Source of the DNA: a virus
Length of the DNA: 22,907 nucleotides
IMG/VR virus record: IMGVR_UViG_3300022921_000117
Coordinates: 1-22,907 of that record
Strand: one strand, 5' to 3'
The position numbers were made by a program, and so were the translations under genes. The notes below the pieces were generated by a model, which saw only the letters and a list, made by a program, of their open reading frames with translations, was not told where the DNA came from and did no database searches. How positions within the stretch are numbered: position 1 is the stretch's first letter; every line of letters begins with the position of its first letter. Below, piece by piece: positions 15,801-22,907 of this stretch.

Positions 15801-16500
15801 TATTAATGCTTCAGTTGTAAATGTTACTAATATAAACGCAGACAATGTTTCTACAGGAACTTTAAACGCTAATAGAATACAAATAGATAATGTCACTATT
15901 GATACTGATGGTAGTGGTAATCTTATTATTAAATCAGATGGTGTAGGCACTACACAAATAGCAGATAATGCTGTTACTAATGATAAAGTAAATAGCATAT
16001 CAGCAACTAAAATTACTGCTGATCAATTAGATTCAGCAAGAATAAATGTTGGTACTTTAAACGTACAGCATTTTGATAATGTATCTGCTGATATAAAAAG
16101 TCATTTAACTACTGAAACCTTTGTGCCTTTATCAAGAGAAGGACAAGTATATGTACAAAGAACATCAGAATATACAGGAAGCAATGCATCATTTTTTAAT
16201 TTAGCAATTACTCAAGTTAGAAACAATGCTACTTATGTAGCTATTTTTTCAGGAGTGCTTGGTGATGTCAGTGGTGGTAGGGTTCAATATTCAATAAATG
16301 GAACTACATGGGTTAATGCAAGTGGTAATACTAATATTTCTTGGAGTGCTGGAACTTATAGAGGATATACTTATGTTTATACAGGACAAATAACTACATT
16401 ATCAGGAACTCAATCAACTGTTTATTGGAGAATATATTTCTCAGGAAGTTACAATCATACTCAACTTTCACTTAATGTAATGATGGATAACACACAATAA
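12847..16500 (+). CDS. Tail tip hub / central fibre protein, gpJ-like
   Basis: A 1217-residue host-contacting hub, comparable to lambda gpJ (1132). Residues 1-60 are hydrophobic and helical (VLQAITTIVNVATLVVGV). About 60-600 is the gpJ-like core (GKIPVIYGTRRVGAQIIY, DLYVVYALAVGEVDEI, NPALCFLNYIT, NVMENAKELLANMRGIFLY, AEFPYITDPYIAYNMGKAIL). Within it, residues 345-356 form a full EF-hand loop, DNNGDGVITGKE. About 612-712 is fibronectin type III-like (APTGLSFTDTDSSSTGRPFL). About 718-1060 is repetitive (ITTGTVNTARLNVSDI pattern, 55-residue period), probably a beta-structured shaft, followed by a compact C-terminal domain (about 1095-1217), likely the tip. It overlaps both neighbours at TAATG. 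No gpK- or gpI-like gene lies between it and the tape measure. Confidence 0.88.
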   Translation: MLDKVVQFFQWAKGVYEGSKVLQAITTIVNVATLVVGVKGFLQARNMLAKGQDILANKTSAGGKIPVIYGTRRVGAQIIYMDVSANDSRDLYVVYALAVGEVDEIIGKSIELDGNRLTDSARFRDGGYIGSDKIASGNYSLNTVSQNGTGIDAGAGQFGSSPTSKYRYVMNLHHGAASQTADPMLVASMPNWTSAHKLNGIAYIAAHYGYDKDGIWSGVPQLTVQVRGKKVYDPRLDSTAGGSGSHRFNDVSTYAYSDNPALCFLNYITDNEVGKGLTESQINISTFSSAADVCDTEVDNPFFGGTSKSLTWSGVAGDSFITIGGSDPNSDWWQNKIGELIDIYDNNGDGVITGKEITDIQRDEFFDQNPLYRVYFNDTLGTNYSSQTTGSSLVKIKRFHCNGYLDTNKNVMENAKELLANMRGIFLYINGQYELSIEDTGSSSFSINDNHIIANAGISVDYGNKDKKANKVIVEFFNANKRYELDTATVLHDATPEYYSDDNDEILEIKAEFPYITDPYIAYNMGKAILTRSRNQTTMQFLGTPEMYKLNVGDIVDLTYAGLGFSGKVCRVEALELQPNGLVAVSLIEYFDVYTWEVPPQEPVEELANLPSAYAVKAPTGLSFTDTDSSSTGRPFLSWNEPTDFPDYQYRVNVVDNSGNQVINRIVDVENCDLNFVPTGSYVANITSLNTLGTESSPARFPASGTFTIGDAPTATADIQDDAIVTNKILDGNVTDAKINSITANKITAGTIDASVITVTNLDADNITSGTVATARLNVNDIISTGSIIVSGDNVTDLTNNAGYVDTAGAASAAPVQSVAGATGAVSAQTIITAGSIVVQGDNISDLTNDSAFIDGTQVNSNVTSISGGVITTGTVNTARLNVSDIISTGNIIVTGDNVSSLTNDSAFINGGQVNSNVTSISGGAITTGTVAAARIDVSGVITAGSIIVSGDNISSLTNDESFIDGTQVNSNVTSISGNVITTGTINASVVNVTNINADNVSTGTLNANRIQIDNVTIDTDGSGNLIIKSDGVGTTQIADNAVTNDKVNSISATKITADQLDSARINVGTLNVQHFDNVSADIKSHLTTETFVPLSREGQVYVQRTSEYTGSNASFFNLAITQVRNNATYVAIFSGVLGDVSGGRVQYSINGTTWVNASGNTNISWSAGTYRGYTYVYTGQITTLSGTQSTVYWRIYFSGSYNHTQLSLNVMMDNTQ
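15148..15861 (+). repeat. 165-bp tandem repeats inside the gpJ-like hub gene
   Basis: The word encoding QVNSNVTSISG recurs with its Val codon at 15421, 15586 and 15751, an exact 165-base (55-residue) period. Units 1 and 2 are complete (15418-15582 and 15583-15747) and the third is partial. An older, interrupted copy lies at 15148-15417, where an unrelated AGYVDTAGAASAAPVQSV segment has been inserted. The units differ by many synonymous changes, so they are not recent duplicates. Confidence 0.85.
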
Positions 16501-16868
16501 TGAATATTTTTACTATATACAATTTAGAAACAGGCGAAATAGAATTCTCATGTTCAACAGTTGCAGAAATGCATGAAATGTTATTAGAAGATGAACAAGG
16601 AATCATTGAAGGGGATTATCAACCCAATGAGTATAAGATAATTGATGGTGAAGCGGTTATAAGAACTGATAATGTATTAGAAATATTAAGAAACAAAAGA
16701 AACGAATTACTAACTCAATCAGATTGGACTCAAGTAAATGACTGTCCTTTATCTGATTCTAAAAAACAAGAATGGGCAACATACAGGCAATCATTAAGAG
16801 ATTTACCATCTACACAACAGTCAGTCAATAATATTGCTGATGTTATATTTCCAACTATCCCTGAATGA
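16500..16868 (+). CDS. Tail fibre assembly chaperone-like protein
   Basis: 122 residues. The C-terminal half has the pattern of the phage tail assembly chaperone family (Pfam Phage_tail_APC): RNKRNELLTQSDWTQVNDCP, then a helix, EWATYRQSLRDLPS and IFP-IPE at the end. The N-terminal half is a small alpha/beta region (MNIFTIYNLETGEIEFSCST). Proteins of this kind usually sit next to fibre genes and help fold or attach the fibre; this one lies between the hub and the fibre, overlapping the hub at TAATG. The partner is presumably the 1996-residue fibre just downstream, 28 bases away. Confidence 0.78.
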   Translation: MNIFTIYNLETGEIEFSCSTVAEMHEMLLEDEQGIIEGDYQPNEYKIIDGEAVIRTDNVLEILRNKRNELLTQSDWTQVNDCPLSDSKKQEWATYRQSLRDLPSTQQSVNNIADVIFPTIPE

Positions 16869-16896
16869 TTTAATATATAGAAAATAGGATTTTATT

Positions 16897-19800
16897 ATGG
16901 CACAACACGATTACAACATAGCAAACCAGTCAGGTGCAGATTTTAGAGCAGACTTAAATAATGCTTTATCTGCTATTGTGACAGTCAATAGTGGAGCAAC
17001 TGAACCATCAACTACATTTGCCCATCAATTATGGGTAGATACAGCTAACAGCGTATTAAAGATCAGAAACGCTGCTGATAATGCTTGGATTACTACAGGT
17101 GTTAGTATTACTGCATCAAATACACTTATAGGTGACTTAACAGGAAATGTCACTGGTAATGTAACAGGTAATGTTACTGGTAATGTAACTGGAGACTTAA
17201 CAGGTAATGCAGATACAGCTACAACACTTGCAACTGCAAGAACCATATCTTTATCAGGAGATGTTGTTGGATCAGCTTCTTTTGATGGTAGTGCCAATAT
17301 AGATATAGATACAGTAGTTCAAATTAATTCTATTACTTTAGGAACTGACACAACTGGTGATTATGTTGAATCACTATCAGGTGGAACTGGTGTAACAGTA
17401 ACAGGTGGAACTGGTGAAGGTTCTACTCCTAGTGTTGCTATAGGACAAGCTGTAGCTACAACTGATGATGTTACTTTTAATACTATTACTGCAACTGACC
17501 AGTTTATAGGTGATATAAGAGGTGCTGTAAGATTTAATGCTAAAGCTGATGGTGCTTTAACAAAAGGTGATGTAGTTTATATTTCAGGTGTTAGTGGTGA
17601 TGTAGCAACTGTAGCACAAGCAAAAGCTGATGATGCTTCTAAAATGCCTGCATTTGGTTTTGCTGCTGAAGATGCTAATGATAATGCTGCTATTGAAGTT
17701 GTAACTTTTGGAACATTAGCAGGATTAGATACTTCAGGAGTATCAGAAGGACAAACATTATATGTATCAACAACAGCAGGTGCTTATACAACAACTGCTC
17801 CAAGTGGAGAATCTGCTTTAATACAAAATATAGGTAGAGTTCAAAGAAGTCATGCAACTGAGGGATCAATAAAAGTAGGTGGTGCTGGTAGAAGTAATGC
17901 TACGCCTAACTTAGATGATGGCAAGATATTTATAGGTAATGCTTCTAATCAAGCTGTTACAGCAACTCTTGATACTTCTATAGTTGTTGAAAATACTAAT
18001 CTTTATTATACAACAGCAAGAGCAAATACAGATTTTGATACAAGATTAGCTACTAAAGATACAGGTGATTTAACAGAAGGTAGTAACTTATATTACACAA
18101 CAGCTAGAGTTAATTCAGATTTTGATACTAGATTAGCTACTAAAGATACTGGAGACTTAACTGAAGGCTCTAATCTTTATTATACAGATGCAAGGGTTAA
18201 TTCTGCATTTGATACAAGACTTGCAACTAAAGACACTGATGACGTATCAGAAGGTGCTACTAATTTATATTACACATCAGCAAGGGCAAATACTGACTTT
18301 GATACTAGATTAGCTACCAAAGATACAGGTGATTTAGCAGAAGGTACTAATTTATATTACACATCTGCTAGATTTGATTCAGCTTTTACATCTAAAGATA
18401 CAGATGATTTAAGTGAAGGAACAACTAACTTATATTACACAACTACAAGATTTGATTCTGCATTTGGTAATAAAACAACTTCTGATTTAACAGAAGGTAC
18501 AAATTTATACTATACAGATACAAGAGCAAATTCAGCTATAGATACAAGAGTTACTAAAGCATTTGTTGATGCATTAGGAATACAAGCATCAAGCGTAGAT
18601 GCTAATTCAGTAACACTTGGAACTGATACAGTTGGTAACTATGTTGCAACAGTAACTGGTACTGCTAATAAGATCACTGTTACAGGTAGTGGAAGTGAGT
18701 CTGCAAATATAACGCTAACACTACCTGATGACGTGCAAATTGCTGACAGCTTAACAGTAGCAGGTAATTTAACAGTCAATGGTACTCTTACATCTCTTGA
18801 TACTACTAACCTAGATATAGAAGATAACTTATTCCAGCTTAATGCAGGATTAACAGGTAGTCCTGTAAACGATTCAGGTATGTTGATCAATAGAGGTACT
18901 GCTGATAATGGTATCTTTATGTGGGATGAATCTGTTGATAAATTCACACTAGGATTAACAACAGCAGATGGTACTTCTACAGGAAATATTACACTTAATT
19001 CACTTGGTACTTTAGTTGCTAATTTAGAAGGTAATGTAACAGGTACTATTCAAACAGCAGCTCAACCTAATATTACAAGTCTTGGTACGCTTACAGGTTT
19101 AGACGTTGCAGGAACTCCAACCTTTGATGGTTTGACTGTTGTAGGTGAAACAACTAGCAGCAATGGCACATACGGAACTAAACTTACCTACTCTAATGGT
19201 AATCAAAGTGGCGTTATTGATACTTTTGGCAACCATAATTTAGAGTTTAGAGCCAATAATGATAGGGCAATGAACATAGCAGCCAACGGAGACATCAGCT
19301 TCTACGAAGATACAGGAACTACAGCTAAAATGGTTTGGGATGCTTCAGCAGATGCACTTACTTTTGGTGATTCTGTTAAGGCTACTTTTGGTACAGGCAA
19401 TGATTTAGAAATCTATCACGATGGTATTAATAGTCTTATTAAAGATGTCGGTGCTGGTGACTTAAATATATCAGCAGGAAATGACTTACGATTACAAGAT
19501 TCATCTGGAAATAACTATTTCAAAGCAGGAGAAGGCGGTGCATCTAAAGTTTACTATGCAGGTGCAGAAAAACTAGCCACGACCAGCTCAGGCATAGACG
19601 TAACAGGTGTTATAACAACAGATGGCTTAACAACAAGTGCAGATATTAACTTTGGTGACAACGACAAAGCAGTCTTTGGAGCAGGTTCAGATTTACAGAT
19701 TTATCATGATGGTAGTAATAGTTTTATCAAAGACAATGGGACGGGAACGCTTTATATTGACGGAACTAACCTTACGCTAAGAGATACTGACACTGCAAAA

Positions 19801-22800
19801 GTTGCAATAAGCATTCAAAATAACACGAATGCTCCTCTTGTTCAGCTTCGTTATGATAACTCAACAAAACTATCCACAACCTCAACAGGGATAGACGTAA
19901 CAGGTACAGTTACTGCTGATGGTTTGACTGTTGATGGCAATGCTCGTATTGAAGAACTAGGTGCTATTGCAAAATTAACACTTGAACGTGGTGGTTCACA
20001 AAACAATGCTGATAGTGCAGCAGTTGATTTAATTGAGACAAACGCTGGTTCTGAAGGTGCAAACTTTGGGGATGCAGCTACTAATGGCTTTAGGTTAAAA
20101 CTTGATGGTAGTGCTAATGATTTTTTAATACAATCAAGTGCTTCAGGTACAGTTAGAACAAGATTAGGTATTGATAGAGATACAGGAGACATTTCCTTCT
20201 ACGAAGATACAGGAACTAGCCAAGCTCTATTCTGGGATGCAAGTGCTGAATCGCTTGGAATTGGCACGACTAGTCCTTCAGCACCCATAGACATTAAAAG
20301 CACTAATTCTACTTCAATAAAATGGCAAAGAACAGGGGTATCTGCTAAAGAGTGGGGATTTGTATCTGATAACGACCAAACTTATTTATATAACTTTACT
20401 GATAGTGTTATTAGTACCTCTTTTGCAAATAATGGCAACGTTGGAATTGGAACGAGTTCTCCAGCGTCTAAACTATCCATTGAAAACACTGGTTCATCTA
20501 CAGTAGATGCTATCACATTAGACTGGGAGCATTTATCAACAACAACAAACATTGAGCAAAGGATTCAATGGAGATTTGGCGATGATGCTACAGCAGATAC
20601 ATTTTTAAATGCAGGTTATATTGGAGTTGGTAAACAGGGTTCTTGGCAGAGTGGGGCTGGAAGGGATTCTTATTTATCTTTTGGTACTACAAACGATAAT
20701 ACACAAACAGAAGCCATGCGTATTGATTCTACAGGCAACGTTGGAATTGGAAAAACCAGTCCCGCTGCTGAACTTGATGTATTTGCTTCTTCTACTCCAG
20801 CAGTAAGAGTTGCTGATGGTTCAGGTTTTAATATTAGATTAGAAGCATTTGGAAGTAATACAGCAGGTTTAGTTTGTGCAGGTGGTGCTACTAATATGAC
20901 CTTCCAAACAAATGAAACAGAAAGAATGCGTATTGATGCTTCAGGCAACGTTGGAATTGGAACAACTGACCCAACAGTTGCTAGTGGTAATGGATTAGCT
21001 ATTTATGATTCTGTTGTTCCAAGAGTTCAATTAAGAAACAGCACAAGTGGTGATGCTTCTACTGATGGTGCAGGTATATTTATGTCAGGTAGTGACCTTG
21101 GCATAGAAAACAGAGAATCTTCTAATATTATCTTTTACAACAATACAGAAAAAATGCGTATTGACTCATCAGGCAACTTGTTGGTGGGTAAGACTAGTGC
21201 TGGTCTAGGCACAACAGGCGTTGAAGCCTCGTCTGGTGGTTACATACGAGCTACTAGAAATGGCAATTCACTGACTCTTAATCGGATTTCTACGGACGGA
21301 AATTTAGCTACCTTCACCAAAGACGGCTCAACAGTTGGAAGTATTGGTAGTCGTAGTGGGGCTACTTTAGGAGTAGTTTTAAACCCAACATCATCAACTG
21401 GTGCTGGTTTATCTGGTGCTTCAAATTCAATTATAGGTATTGATGAAACTATAACACCAGTAGACGGTGAAATTTCATTAGGCACTACTTCTACACGCTT
21501 CAAAGACCTCTACCTTTCAGAAAATGTAGATATAGATGGAGCAGCTAATCCAAGAATTAAAATAAGGTCTAATTCAGATACTGGAACTTCTCAAATAAAT
21601 TTTGGAGACCCTACAAGTGCTACTGTTGGTCGTTTAGGATATGAACATTCTTCAAATTCAATGGTTGCTTATACAAACAACGCAGAAAGAATGCGTATTG
21701 ATGCTGCAGGCAACGTTGGTATTGGTACGACTAGTCCTGGTCGTTTGCTTGAGTTGTACGGAACTAGCAACCCAGCGTTAAGACTTAATAATGGAACAGA
21801 CACAACAGACATAGCAATTGCAACCTCTGCTGGAGCAATAGCAACTGGTTCATTAAACAACGCTTTAGTTATTTCTAGAAATGGTGCAAATGCTATTAAT
21901 TTAGCAACAAACGGAAATGTTAGAGCCACCATAGACTCATCAGGCAACGTTGGAATTGGGACGACTAGTCCTCAAGAACGCTTACAAGTTTATAATTCAA
22001 GCGGAACTGATGTTTTAACAGTTAGTGCTGCTACAGCTACAGCAAACACTACTGGTGCAAGTTTACTATTTCGTAATCTTAGTAGTTCAGCAACTGGTGC
22101 TATATCTAAAATAGGAATTGAAACTGGTAGTGCTATAGACAGAGGTAGTTTAGTATTTAGCACTTCAAGTTCATCCAATTCTCCAGCAGAACGAATGCGT
22201 ATTGATAATTCAGGCAACTTGTTGGTTGATAAAACAGCTATTGGTTTAAATACTGTTGGATTTGAAGTTAGACCAAATGGGATTATGGCATCAACAAGAG
22301 ATGGCGGTTCTTCTGCTTATTTTAATCGTAAAACATCAGATGGTTCTGTAGTAGAGTTTCAAAAAGACGGCACAACAGTTGGAAGTATTGGTAGTTCTAG
22401 TCCAGCTTTATACATTGGTTCAGGTGATGTTGGAGTTAGATTTGATGGTGCTAACGATAGAATACGACCAGTTGGTAATGCTTCTAACTTAGGAGCTGTA
22501 AGAGATAATGCAATAGATTTAGGTGATTCAGCAGCAAGATTTGACGATATATACGCTACCAACGGAACTATCCAAACTTCAGACAGAAACGAAAAACAAG
22601 ATATAGAAGCTCTAACAGATGCAGAAACTAGAGTAGCTGTTGCAGCTAAAGGACTATTAAGAAAGTTCAGATGGCAGTCTGCTGTTGAAGAAAAAGGTGA
22701 TGAAGCTAGAATCCACTTTGGAATCATAGCTCAAGATTTACAAGATGCTTTTACTGCTGAAGGATTAGATGCAGGTGACTATGCTATGTTTATTAGTAGC

Positions 22801-22887
22801 ACTTGGACTGATGATGATGGAGTAGAACAAACAAGACTAGGGGTACGTTATAGCGAACTACTAGCATTTATTATTGCAGCAATTTAA
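16897..22887 (+). CDS. Long tail fibre with C-terminal S74 self-cleaving chaperone
   Basis: A 1996-residue fibre. Residues 1-70 (HDYNIANQSGADFRADLNNA, FAHQLWVDTANSVLKIRNAA) are an N-terminal anchor common in marine phage fibres. Then come a GNVT tetrapeptide run (79-104), a conserved domain (about 205-330), seven NLYYT-AR repeats (about 361-555), a LTVNGTLTSLDTTNLDIEDN block (about 625-665), paired IYHDG repeats (about 828-1010) and MRID-SGNVGIG repeats (about 1107-1780). The end is an S74 intramolecular chaperone: Ser1895 and Lys1900 in TSDRNEKQDI are the expected catalytic pair, followed by HFGIIAQDLQDAF. Known S74 domains trimerise the fibre and cut themselves off before the Ser, which would leave 1894 residues. 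AGGA lies 8 bases before the ATG. Confidence 0.92.
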   Translation: MAQHDYNIANQSGADFRADLNNALSAIVTVNSGATEPSTTFAHQLWVDTANSVLKIRNAADNAWITTGVSITASNTLIGDLTGNVTGNVTGNVTGNVTGDLTGNADTATTLATARTISLSGDVVGSASFDGSANIDIDTVVQINSITLGTDTTGDYVESLSGGTGVTVTGGTGEGSTPSVAIGQAVATTDDVTFNTITATDQFIGDIRGAVRFNAKADGALTKGDVVYISGVSGDVATVAQAKADDASKMPAFGFAAEDANDNAAIEVVTFGTLAGLDTSGVSEGQTLYVSTTAGAYTTTAPSGESALIQNIGRVQRSHATEGSIKVGGAGRSNATPNLDDGKIFIGNASNQAVTATLDTSIVVENTNLYYTTARANTDFDTRLATKDTGDLTEGSNLYYTTARVNSDFDTRLATKDTGDLTEGSNLYYTDARVNSAFDTRLATKDTDDVSEGATNLYYTSARANTDFDTRLATKDTGDLAEGTNLYYTSARFDSAFTSKDTDDLSEGTTNLYYTTTRFDSAFGNKTTSDLTEGTNLYYTDTRANSAIDTRVTKAFVDALGIQASSVDANSVTLGTDTVGNYVATVTGTANKITVTGSGSESANITLTLPDDVQIADSLTVAGNLTVNGTLTSLDTTNLDIEDNLFQLNAGLTGSPVNDSGMLINRGTADNGIFMWDESVDKFTLGLTTADGTSTGNITLNSLGTLVANLEGNVTGTIQTAAQPNITSLGTLTGLDVAGTPTFDGLTVVGETTSSNGTYGTKLTYSNGNQSGVIDTFGNHNLEFRANNDRAMNIAANGDISFYEDTGTTAKMVWDASADALTFGDSVKATFGTGNDLEIYHDGINSLIKDVGAGDLNISAGNDLRLQDSSGNNYFKAGEGGASKVYYAGAEKLATTSSGIDVTGVITTDGLTTSADINFGDNDKAVFGAGSDLQIYHDGSNSFIKDNGTGTLYIDGTNLTLRDTDTAKVAISIQNNTNAPLVQLRYDNSTKLSTTSTGIDVTGTVTADGLTVDGNARIEELGAIAKLTLERGGSQNNADSAAVDLIETNAGSEGANFGDAATNGFRLKLDGSANDFLIQSSASGTVRTRLGIDRDTGDISFYEDTGTSQALFWDASAESLGIGTTSPSAPIDIKSTNSTSIKWQRTGVSAKEWGFVSDNDQTYLYNFTDSVISTSFANNGNVGIGTSSPASKLSIENTGSSTVDAITLDWEHLSTTTNIEQRIQWRFGDDATADTFLNAGYIGVGKQGSWQSGAGRDSYLSFGTTNDNTQTEAMRIDSTGNVGIGKTSPAAELDVFASSTPAVRVADGSGFNIRLEAFGSNTAGLVCAGGATNMTFQTNETERMRIDASGNVGIGTTDPTVASGNGLAIYDSVVPRVQLRNSTSGDASTDGAGIFMSGSDLGIENRESSNIIFYNNTEKMRIDSSGNLLVGKTSAGLGTTGVEASSGGYIRATRNGNSLTLNRISTDGNLATFTKDGSTVGSIGSRSGATLGVVLNPTSSTGAGLSGASNSIIGIDETITPVDGEISLGTTSTRFKDLYLSENVDIDGAANPRIKIRSNSDTGTSQINFGDPTSATVGRLGYEHSSNSMVAYTNNAERMRIDAAGNVGIGTTSPGRLLELYGTSNPALRLNNGTDTTDIAIATSAGAIATGSLNNALVISRNGANAINLATNGNVRATIDSSGNVGIGTTSPQERLQVYNSSGTDVLTVSAATATANTTGASLLFRNLSSSATGAISKIGIETGSAIDRGSLVFSTSSSSNSPAERMRIDNSGNLLVDKTAIGLNTVGFEVRPNGIMASTRDGGSSAYFNRKTSDGSVVEFQKDGTTVGSIGSSSPALYIGSGDVGVRFDGANDRIRPVGNASNLGAVRDNAIDLGDSAARFDDIYATNGTIQTSDRNEKQDIEALTDAETRVAVAAKGLLRKFRWQSAVEEKGDEARIHFGIIAQDLQDAFTAEGLDAGDYAMFISSTWTDDDGVEQTRLGVRYSELLAFIIAAI
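17131..17208 (+). repeat. 12-bp tandem repeats (GNVT) in the fibre gene
   Basis: Six near-identical 12-base units encode GDLT-GNVT-GNVT-GNVT-GNVT-GDLT. Copies differ at third positions only (GTC/GTA/GTT, ACT/ACA), except for the first and last units, which read GDLT. Such short units can expand or contract by slippage. Confidence 0.85.
17980..18560 (+). repeat. Seven NLYYT-AR repeats in the fibre gene
   Basis: Seven consecutive units of about 24-30 residues follow the pattern L-EG-(T)NLYYT-AR-NS-FDTRLATKDTGD. The last three are shortened or altered in the DTRLATK part. The DNA has diverged at synonymous sites. This repeat family is frequent in fibres of uncultured marine phages, and it probably forms a regular shaft. 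Confidence 0.85.
19380..19930 (+). repeat. Paired IYHDG repeats in the fibre gene
   Basis: Two copies of a unit with FG-G-DL-IYHDG-NS-IKD-G-G-L-I, at about 19386-19470 and 19674-19760, each followed by KL-TTS-GIDVTG--T-DGLT, at about 19567-19635 and 19867-19930. The period is close to 290-300 bases. The two halves form a large imperfect tandem duplication. Confidence 0.75.
20217..22250 (+). repeat. MRID-SGNVGIG repeats in the fibre gene, with conserved nucleotide core
   Basis: GGCAACGTTGG occurs at 20434, 20734, 20944, 21709 and 21943, each coding GNVG. ATGCGTATTGA (MRID) occurs five times (about 20717, 20935, 21155, 21691, 22196). ACGACTAGTCCT occurs three times (about 20268, 21726, 21961). 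Two variant copies read GNLLV (about 21173 and 22215). The text between cores is unrelated, so the cores look like anchors between exchangeable segments. Confidence 0.85.
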
Positions 22888-22892
22888 TTTAA

Positions 22893-22907
22893 AAGGAGAA
22901 TAAAAAT
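22893..22907 (+). promoter_or_regulatory. Ribosome-binding site of a gene that begins at the window edge
   Basis: AAGGAG at 22893-22898 is followed 7 bases later by AT as the last two bases, the expected place of an ATG whose G lies outside the window. It sits 5 bases after the fibre stop. The next gene is presumably in the same operon, but nothing of its product can be seen. Confidence 0.65.

Noticed and set aside
15417-15998. Long open frames on the - strand within the hub gene repeats
   Set aside because: They are shadows of the Thr/Val/Ser-rich repeats read backwards, with periodic low-complexity products and no ribosome-binding sites.
17131-17208. Short regular repeats as a CRISPR array
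   Set aside because: Units are 12 bp, lack spacers and encode an in-frame peptide repeat.
20609-20806. Open + frame of 65 codons inside the fibre gene
   Set aside because: It is out of frame with a clear domain sequence and gives a Leu-rich product with no ribosome-binding site.
17025-22727. Many - strand open frames of 66-122 codons across the fibre gene
   Set aside because: The fibre is made of repeated beta motifs with few reverse-strand stops; the products mirror the repeats and have no start signals or operon logic.
20217-22887. Diversity-generating retroelement acting on the fibre
   Set aside because: No reverse transcriptase or template repeat is seen, and differences between copies are not concentrated at adenines.

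Overview
The window is the head-and-tail structural module of a tailed double-stranded DNA phage (Caudoviricetes), all on the + strand. No host gene, tRNA, integrase, transposon or CRISPR array is visible. The gene order follows lambda: terminase small and large subunits, gpW-like head joiner, portal, maturation protease and capsid, FII-like joiners, gpU-like terminator, tail tube, gpG/gpGT frameshift pair, tape measure, tail tip, gpJ-like hub, fibre chaperone and fibre. The frameshift cassette, the lambda-type tail order and the absence of sheath or baseplate genes point to a non-contractile siphovirus-like particle. The DNA is strongly AT-rich. The fibre carries repeat families (GNVGIGTTSP, IYHDGSNS, NLYYT-AR) typical of uncultured marine phages, so an AT-rich marine bacterial host is plausible but not proven.

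Layout. 1-275: non-coding leader with a GC-rich island of about 90 bp in very AT-rich DNA, where lambda-type phages carry cos. 276-2541: DNA packaging (terS, terL). 2542-2629: a gap with two TTGACT boxes and a perfect 14-bp palindrome. 2630-7297: capsid genes (gpW-like, portal, and a large fusion of two accessory domains, HK97-type protease and HK97-fold capsid, with two perfect in-frame internal ribosome-binding sites). 7298-8938: a hairpin, small head-completion genes including a tandem FII-like duplication, and a 55-residue Lys-rich gene. 8925-16500: tail tube, programmed -1 frameshift chaperones, short tape measure, two tail-tip proteins and a 1217-residue hub with an EF-hand loop and 55-residue repeats. 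16500-22887: fibre chaperone and a 1996-residue fibre ending in a self-cleaving S74 chaperone. The window ends at the ribosome-binding site of the next gene.

The genes form one dense operon, with seven adjacent pairs sharing a TAATG stop/start. The head is lambda-like for packaging and portal but HK97-like for capsid and protease. I see no separate novel defence or regulatory system. The points most worth following are the nested capsid starts, the possible cos region, the dnaX-type frameshift site, the FII duplication, the EF-hand in the hub, and fibre repeat modules whose codons and nucleotide identity suggest recombination.
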